Shown here piece after piece: positions 61,771-64,000 of a DNA stretch of 64,000 nt; within the stretch, counting starts at the first letter, position 1; every line of letters begins with the position of its first letter. The notes under the pieces are model-generated. The model saw only the letters and a program-made list of their open reading frames with translations. It searched no databases and had not been told where the DNA came from. The translations under genes and the position numbers were made by a program. The DNA comes from Bacteroidota bacterium (GTDB lineage Bacteria > Bacteroidota > Bacteroidia > Chitinophagales > Saprospiraceae): assembly GCA_024743405.1 (NCBI GenBank), contig JANSWP010000031.1:1-64000 (forward strand), given 5' to 3'.

Positions 61771-63789
61771 ATGAATAAACTACGCCGATATCCAGGAACC
61801 AAACCATTTTCTTCTGACCAAAAGGGTATCTTCTTTGGACGCAGTGAAGATATCGCAGGGTTGGCAGAGTTGGTAAATATTGAGCAGCTGACTGTATTAT
61901 ATTCGAAATCTGGTCTTGGAAAAAGTTCATTGATTAATGCAGGCGTACTTCCGAAGTTAGAAAAGGAAGATCGGTTAATTCCATATTCACTGAGATTTGG
62001 TGCTTATACACCTAATAACACCACCTCTCCCCTATCAATTACCACTCAAACAATTGGCTATTCAGGAGAAACCAAACTTTTAGATAAAATAATTCCAAAA
62101 GATAATTCGCTTTGGTATCACTTAAAAAGCGACCAAATTGCTAAACAAGAAAAGAGAGGTTATTTATTAATTTTTGATCAATTTGAAGAATTATTCACTT
62201 ACCCTGAAGCACAAATTGCGGCGTTTGGGAAGCAATTGGCCGAGCTCCTTTATACCACTATTCCTGAAAGATTTAGAAAGGTAGTTGAATCTGAAATTTG
62301 GGAAAAAGGGAATCAATCATTTCTCTCTGAACAAGATCAAAAAGATTTACACAAGCCATTAAAAATCAAAATATTAATGGCTATTCGCTCTGACCGAATG
62401 AGCCTAATGAATCGATTAAAAGATCATTTGCCTCATGTGCTAAAGAATTGTTACGAATTATTGCCTTTAAGTGTTGAGCAAGCAGAAGATGCCATCCTGA
62501 TTCCTGCGTTTTTAAAAGATTCTAAATTCGAATCTCCACCATTTGATTATGACTATCCATCCATTGCAAAAGTATTGGATTTTTTAACTGATGGAGATAA
62601 ACAAGATATTGCTTCTTTCCAATTACAAATACTCTGCGAATACCTGGAAAAAAAGGTAATTGATCAACAATTGAGACTCATCCAAGAACATCATTTAGGA
62701 GATATCAAAAATCTTTTCAAGAATTATTATGATGATCAAATAGCTACACTAGGGAATCACGAAGAGCAATTAGCAGCTAGAAAACTCTTAGAAGAAGCGT
62801 TGATTTTTGAAGAAGAAGAAAGACGATTGACCTTATATGAAGGTATTATATTAAAGAGTCATGGTATGACTCCAGAACTACTTCGCAAATTATTGGATTC
62901 TCGACTACTGAGGTCCGAAAGAAGTACGCAAGGAGAAGGTTATAATTACGAAATCAGTCACGATTCTTTAGTAGCTCCCATATTAAAGTCAAAGGAAAAA
63001 AGAATCGCTACAGAAGAACAAAATCGTCAGATTGAAGAGGAGAAGGGAAAATTAGAAGAAGAACGACAAAGATTATTAGCGGAAGAGCGAGAACGACAAA
63101 AACATTTAGAAATTGAGAAAAAAAAGAAAAAGCGTAATAGACGTTTGGCTATGGTAGGTTTTGTTCTTTCTGCTATATCAATTGTGATGAGTATATGGGC
63201 ACTGAGCGCTCAAAATAATGCCAAAAAGCTTCAATTAAAAGCAGAGAGTGCATTAGAAAATTTGGCGAGGTCTGAAGAGATCAGACGGAGTGAAAACTTT
63301 GAAAGGTTTAGAACAAGTGCCCAAGATAAAATGAATGCTGGTGATTATGCTATTGCTCAAGAGGCATTGGAAGCAGCAATGTCTTTTACCATTATTCAAA
63401 AAGATAAGAATACAATTCAAGCCCTGCTTATGGCCAACCAAGACCTGTGGGATAGTAAACTAGCTTTTGATGCTGCCATAAAAGCTGGCGAAATTGCTGA
63501 AGTAGAAGGAAAAGACTTAGAAGCATTGAACTTGTATACAAAGGCAAAAGGACAAGCTAGGCGAGACCAAGATAATCAAATGGCAGAAGCCAAAATCGCT
63601 TTAATCAAAAAAGAGTTAGAACCAAAATTCAATAAACTTATCAACAATGCTCAAGTTTATGACAAAATTGGAGCGTGTGATTTAGTAAGAAAAGAGCTTA
63701 GACAAGCTAATCAAATTCGAAAGTACCTAAACGAAAGTCAGTTAAATAAAGATGTTTTGAAAGCTATCCAAAAATTGAAATGTAATTAA
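61771..63789 (+). CDS. STAND-family NTPase (nSTAND1-like) with transmembrane helix and helical tail
   Basis: Signalling ATPase of 672 residues from ATG 61771, or 682 from TTG 61741; numbers here use the longer form. The opening YPGTKPFSSDQKGIFFGR is the hallmark PYPGLRPF...FFGR entry of nSTAND1 proteins. Walker A is SKSGLGKSS (55-63), Walker B LLIFDQFEEL (about 142-151), then sensor text ILMAIRSDR and LLPLSVEQAEDAI, and a winged-helix-like region to about 415 (YEISHDSLVAPIL). A Glu/Arg coiled coil (420-466), one transmembrane helix (about 468-490) and a helical TPR-like domain (495-682) follow. The long C-terminal part is the likely sensor. It probably controls the SIR2-like protein upstream. 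Confidence 0.85.
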   Translation: MNKLRRYPGTKPFSSDQKGIFFGRSEDIAGLAELVNIEQLTVLYSKSGLGKSSLINAGVLPKLEKEDRLIPYSLRFGAYTPNNTTSPLSITTQTIGYSGETKLLDKIIPKDNSLWYHLKSDQIAKQEKRGYLLIFDQFEELFTYPEAQIAAFGKQLAELLYTTIPERFRKVVESEIWEKGNQSFLSEQDQKDLHKPLKIKILMAIRSDRMSLMNRLKDHLPHVLKNCYELLPLSVEQAEDAILIPAFLKDSKFESPPFDYDYPSIAKVLDFLTDGDKQDIASFQLQILCEYLEKKVIDQQLRLIQEHHLGDIKNLFKNYYDDQIATLGNHEEQLAARKLLEEALIFEEEERRLTLYEGIILKSHGMTPELLRKLLDSRLLRSERSTQGEGYNYEISHDSLVAPILKSKEKRIATEEQNRQIEEEKGKLEEERQRLLAEERERQKHLEIEKKKKKRNRRLAMVGFVLSAISIVMSIWALSAQNNAKKLQLKAESALENLARSEEIRRSENFERFRTSAQDKMNAGDYAIAQEALEAAMSFTIIQKDKNTIQALLMANQDLWDSKLAFDAAIKAGEIAEVEGKDLEALNLYTKAKGQARRDQDNQMAEAKIALIKKELEPKFNKLINNAQVYDKIGACDLVRKELRQANQIRKYLNESQLNKDVLKAIQKLKCN

Positions 63790-63866
63790 AGGACAGGCGA
63801 AATGTATAGTTTATTAATTACGAAGTCCCTTACTTAAAATTCACATTTTAAAATTACTACTTGGAC

Positions 63867-64000
63867 ATGAAAATAATTCTTACTTATTGCTTTTTAGTCC
63901 TATCGTTAGTCTCCTTATTTGGTCAAAAATTCCAACTAAATCAATTCCAACATACTCGAGGAGCTGGAACTTGGGAATGGAATAAGGAAACAGCAGAATT
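63867..64000 (+). CDS. Secreted protein, 5' part only
   Basis: Forty-four codons before the window ends. A signal peptide (MKIILTYCFLVLSLVSLFG) is followed by QKFQLNQFQHTRGAGTWEWN. I do not recognise the family from this fragment. It begins 77 bp after the STAND gene on the same strand, so it could belong to the same operon; the region between them holds no terminator-like hairpin that I can see. Confidence 0.65.
   Translation, partial: MKIILTYCFLVLSLVSLFGQKFQLNQFQHTRGAGTWEWNKETAE

Overview
This is about 64 kb of AT-rich chromosome that reads as a Bacteroidota bacterium, probably a Saprospiria-like lineage (the lineage is inference). The phylum call rests on two predicted secreted proteins with type IX secretion C-terminal sorting domains (29530-32268 and 45657-47165), many short lipoprotein signals, a TACTTTTG promoter-like element, tandem 800-residue FtsX-type permeases, and an aspartate-rich FAS1 lipoprotein. 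I saw no rRNA, tRNA, CRISPR array, prophage or transposase gene. Non-coding mobile material is abundant: at least five families of short palindromic or inverted-repeat elements.

Layout. 0.4-7 kb: an ECF sigma factor, dihydroorotase, a sorbosone-dehydrogenase-like lipoprotein, then a likely operon panD - UPF0104 membrane protein - heptose adenylyltransferase - 27-residue membrane peptide - RpiB-like isomerase. 7.7-18 kb: one 3437-residue protein of unknown function, flanked by repeat elements. 18-19.5 kb: a repeat island, then a 52-residue peptide with a double-glycine leader. 19.8-27 kb: a TPR histidine kinase broken by two in-frame stops, and two FtsX permeases. 27.3-35.4 kb: FAS1 lipoprotein, XRE regulator with a membrane partner, a large secreted propeller/PKD protein, a GlmM-like mutase and a sulfatase.

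35.9-50.2 kb is rich in acyl-CoA metabolism: a carboxyltransferase whose reading frame begins inside a mobile element, two crotonases, a DUF2855 protein, a nitronate-monooxygenase-like flavoprotein, PaaD, an SDR and an acyl-CoA dehydrogenase, mixed with PepD, DUF523, a beta-lactamase-fold hydrolase and a pentapeptide-repeat protein. 50.5-56.9 kb: DUF3137, a sigma / anti-sigma / DUF4097 operon, FKBP, TauE/SafE and a Crp-like regulator. 56.3-60.3 kb: a five-gene minus-strand operon dctQ-dctM-dctP-methyltransferase-Crp.

The right end (60.5-63.8 kb) holds the most likely biological-conflict system: a SIR2-like protein with an EAD11-like C-terminal domain, followed by a STAND NTPase with a transmembrane segment and helical tail. 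The next gene, a secreted protein, runs off the window. The other points worth a second look are the non-coding elements: a nested three-hairpin module with paired base changes, elements placed exactly at stop codons, a four-stem structure beside an 18-copy tetranucleotide repeat, and an element-derived protein N-terminus.
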